Part shown: in pieces, positions 5,364 to 6,337 of the stretch
Layout: each line of letters opens with the position of its first letter
How positions within the stretch are numbered: the stretch's first letter is position 1
Assembly: GCA_903906325.1 (NCBI GenBank)
Contig: CAIVJV010000293.1
Location: 1 to 6,337 of the forward strand
Origin: an uncultured Gemmatimonadota bacterium
GTDB taxonomy: Bacteria; Gemmatimonadota; Gemmatimonadetes; Gemmatimonadales; Gemmatimonadaceae
Length of the DNA stretch: 6,337 bases
Direction: 5' to 3'
Translations under genes and position numbers: made by a program
Notes under the pieces: generated by a model
Seen by the model: only the letters and a program-made list of their open reading frames with translations
Databases searched by the model: none
What the model was told of the DNA's origin: nothing

Positions 5364-5535
5364 AAGCGGTGGGAGCGAAGAGAGGTTTTTGAAGCCCTGT
5401 CGAATGCATGAGGCCCTCACCCTACGTCCGTCTTCCCGGCATCCGGGCATGGCGTCGGCAGAGATGTCGGATCCGCTTCGGAGGACTTATCGGCTCAAAA
5501 AGTGAATTCTCTCCGTCCCGTCGACGTCTCCCTCA

Positions 5536-5565
5536 AAGCTACGAGACTGGACAGCAGACCGTCAA
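5536..5565 (-). promoter_or_regulatory. possible sigma70-type promoter of the pterin operon or leader RNA
   Basis: On the minus strand TTGACG (5565 to 5560, 5 of 6 to the -35 consensus) is followed after 18 bases by TAGCTT (5541 to 5536). The same TAGCTT occurs in the candidate promoter before the TPR gene. Transcription would begin near 5529 and give a leader of about 290 bases containing all the hairpins before the PTPS start. The weak -10 keeps confidence low. Confidence 0.35.
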
Positions 5566-5576
5566 TGCAGGTTGAT
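5548..5576 (+). promoter_or_regulatory. possible promoter for the small membrane-protein gene
   Basis: TGGACA (5548-5553, 5 of 6 to the -35 consensus) is followed after 17 bases by GTTGAT (5571-5576, 3 of 6). A transcript would begin close to the ATG at 5587, giving a nearly leaderless mRNA, which fits the absence of a ribosome-binding site there. It overlaps the minus-strand candidate promoter. Weak evidence. Confidence 0.27.
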
Positions 5577-5586
5577 TCCACGCACC

Positions 5587-5763
5587 ATGGATCTTCTCAC
5601 GCTCGTCGGGGTGGTGTTGCTCGTGTTCTGGGCGATCGCGACCTTCGCGCTCGATGCCCCCGGCCTCATCCACGCCTGCCTCACCCTCGGCGTCTTCCTG
5701 CTGGTCCTCGGCGCCGTGAAGCGCTCGGAACGCGCGCGCGGCACGCGGCCCCCGTCACGCTGA
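5587..5763 (+). CDS. small two-helix membrane protein, lmo0937/DUF5670-like
   Basis: A 58-residue protein with two hydrophobic segments, about 3-20 (LLTLVGVVLLVFWAIATF) and 26-44 (GLIHACLTLGVFLLVLGAV), joined by a short turn, followed by a basic tail (KRSERARGTRPPSR). The W/F-rich first helix, the GLIH motif opening the second helix and the size match the lmo0937 family of small membrane proteins, whose function is unknown to me beyond being common and often stress-associated. The positive tail predicts the C-terminus in the cytoplasm, and the short hairpin topology then puts the N-terminus there too. ATG 5587 is preferred over the in-frame TTG at 5572, because the family begins a few residues before the first helix. 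No clear Shine-Dalgarno sequence. Its stop is one base from the stop of the convergent GNAT gene. Not obviously related to the pterin genes. Confidence 0.78.
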   Translation: MDLLTLVGVVLLVFWAIATFALDAPGLIHACLTLGVFLLVLGAVKRSERARGTRPPSR

Positions 5764-5764
5764 C

Positions 5765-6337
5765 TCAGAGCTCCCAGTTGGAGAGCACGATCCCCGTCGT
5801 CGGCGTCGGTTCGTCGTAACCGGCGAGGGTCATCCGCAAGTCGGTCCACCGTACGCGGGCGCCGGTCGCGACGCAGTGGCGCAGGAGCTCGGGGTACGCA
5901 CCTTGGAGACGCACCGCGACCCGTGACGCGCCCGCCTGCCGCGCGGCGACCCCGAGCCGCTCGAGCAGGCCGGGGAGCGCCGCCGCCGTCCGCACGACGA
6001 GCTTGAGCACCCGCAGTTCCTCCAGCACCCGCCCATCGACGAGTGGGACCTCGTGGACCAGCGCGAACCCCGCGAGGTCGCCCGCCGCGTCCCGTAGGAG
6101 GAGGCAGTCCCCGACGCCATGACGCAACGTCCCCAGGATCTCGCGTCCGTACGCCACCCCGGGACGGACGGCCTCGGTGCAGCGCCGGATCGCCTCGAGC
6201 AACTCTGACCGCGCGCCCTCGGGATGCGCGCTCAACCGCTCGGGGAGCGGCCCCCCCGGGGCCCCCGCATCGATGGTGACGGTGATCGTCAGATGCGCGG
6301 GGATGAACCCGAGTCGAGCGTAGAACCCGATGTAGTC
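5765..6337 (-). CDS. GNAT-like acetyltransferase, C-terminal part (runs off window)
   Basis: The last 190 residues of a protein whose N-terminus lies beyond position 6337; the frame is open to the edge, so a start near 6235 (TTG) is not the true start. The visible part opens with DYIGFYARLGFIPAHLTITVTI, typical of the end of a GNAT domain (the FYxRLGF segment). A Gly/Pro-rich linker follows, then a second region (about 40-175) with a GNAT-like layout: CLLLRDAAGDLAGFALVH, VLEELRVLKLVVRTAAALPGLLERL, ARQAGASRVAVRL, and HCVATGARVRWTDLRMTLAGY. This suggests tandem GNAT domains, the second possibly degenerate, since no clear Q/RxxGxG/A acetyl-CoA loop is visible. GNAT proteins transfer acyl groups from acyl-CoA to amines. 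The substrate is unknown. The gene ends tail to tail with the small membrane-protein gene. Confidence 0.75.
   Translation of the reverse strand, partial: DYIGFYARLGFIPAHLTITVTIDAGAPGGPLPERLSAHPEGARSELLEAIRRCTEAVRPGVAYGREILGTLRHGVGDCLLLRDAAGDLAGFALVHEVPLVDGRVLEELRVLKLVVRTAAALPGLLERLGVAARQAGASRVAVRLQGAYPELLRHCVATGARVRWTDLRMTLAGYDEPTPTTGIVLSNWEL

Larger units (their letters stand above)
5236..5586. other. intergenic region with minus-strand RNA structure and divergent promoters
   Basis: About 350 bases with no convincing gene between the divergently read PTPS and small membrane-protein genes. The part from about 5380 to 5586 is visibly richer in A and T than the coding DNA. It contains three hairpins (5262-5278, 5317-5333, 5329-5363), a smaller one (CCCGG 5435-5439 with CCGGG 5443-5447), a TGAGG/CCTCA-type dyad near 5408-5418, and possible promoters on both strands between 5536 and 5576. 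I saw no tRNA, tmRNA or SRP RNA signature. A weak -10-like TAAGAT (minus, 5284 to 5279) has no matching -35. The region may be a long leader of the pterin operon or a small RNA gene. Confidence 0.6.

Noticed and set aside
5320..5370. Fluoride-riboswitch-like GGCGATG on the plus strand
   Set aside because: The conserved downstream pseudoknot and the UGAUG...CUCCUAC-type segment are absent, the plus-strand helix has mismatches, and the downstream gene is not a fluoride exporter.
5236..5409. N-terminal extension of the PTPS gene in an open frame
   Set aside because: The 58 added residues resemble no part of the family, and the stretch contains the hairpins; ATG 5235 gives a normal-length enzyme.
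5323..5505. 60-residue plus-strand frame in the intergenic region
   Set aside because: No domain, no ribosome-binding site, and it lies across the hairpins; it looks like a chance frame.
5236..5586. tRNA, tmRNA, SRP RNA or 6S RNA gene
   Set aside because: No TTCGA-type T-loop with acceptor stem, no GGAAGGAAGC-type SRP loop and no tmRNA tag frame were found; a GAGCCGATA string shared with E. coli 6S RNA is not backed by the 6S fold.
1..6337. CRISPR array, insertion sequence or attachment site
   Set aside because: No regularly spaced repeats, transposase motif or paired terminal repeats were found on either strand.

Overview
The window is high-GC bacterial DNA with dense, tightly packed genes. 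The GC-rich codon use, a stand-alone V4R protein, an Ig-like lipoprotein and several start codons without a Shine-Dalgarno sequence fit Gemmatimonadota or a similar high-GC environmental phylum. That assignment is an inference from style; there is no rRNA or marker gene here to settle it.

Left block (14-2701, plus strand): a V4R-domain sensor-like protein, a spacer of 93 bases with a weak promoter, then a compact TPR - ParA - lipoprotein run with gaps of 1 and 2 bases. The ParA ATPase is complete (deviant Walker A, A' and B), but no ParB is visible. The TPR protein starts with a short amphipathic stretch that could touch membrane. The lipoprotein carries an Ig-like domain and is probably exported.

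Middle block (2743-5235, minus strand, read right to left): a 6-pyruvoyl-tetrahydropterin synthase (PTPS/QueD family), GTP cyclohydrolase I (folE), a classical short-chain dehydrogenase/reductase, and a protein joining a Trm112-like zinc ribbon to a degenerate methyltransferase-like fold. PTPS and folE overlap by 23 bases, and folE and the SDR by 4. FolE, PTPS and an SDR are the three activities of the tetrahydrobiopterin (BH4) pathway, and the PTPS resembles the animal enzyme more than E. coli QueD. The block may therefore make BH4 or a related reduced pterin, with queuosine precursor or folate supply as the main alternatives. It converges on the left block over a 10-bp-stem hairpin that may terminate both.

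Intergenic region (5236-5586): about 350 bases, less GC-rich than the genes. It holds a long hairpin that pairs fully only as minus-strand RNA (two G-U pairs there, two C-A mismatches on the plus strand). A second hairpin shares an arm with it, and a possible minus-strand promoter lies upstream. This looks like a structured leader of the pterin operon or a separate small RNA, and is the best candidate for something undescribed.

Right end: a small two-helix membrane protein (lmo0937/DUF5670-like, plus) and the C-terminal 190 residues of a GNAT-type protein (minus) that runs off the window. They meet tail to tail, one base apart.
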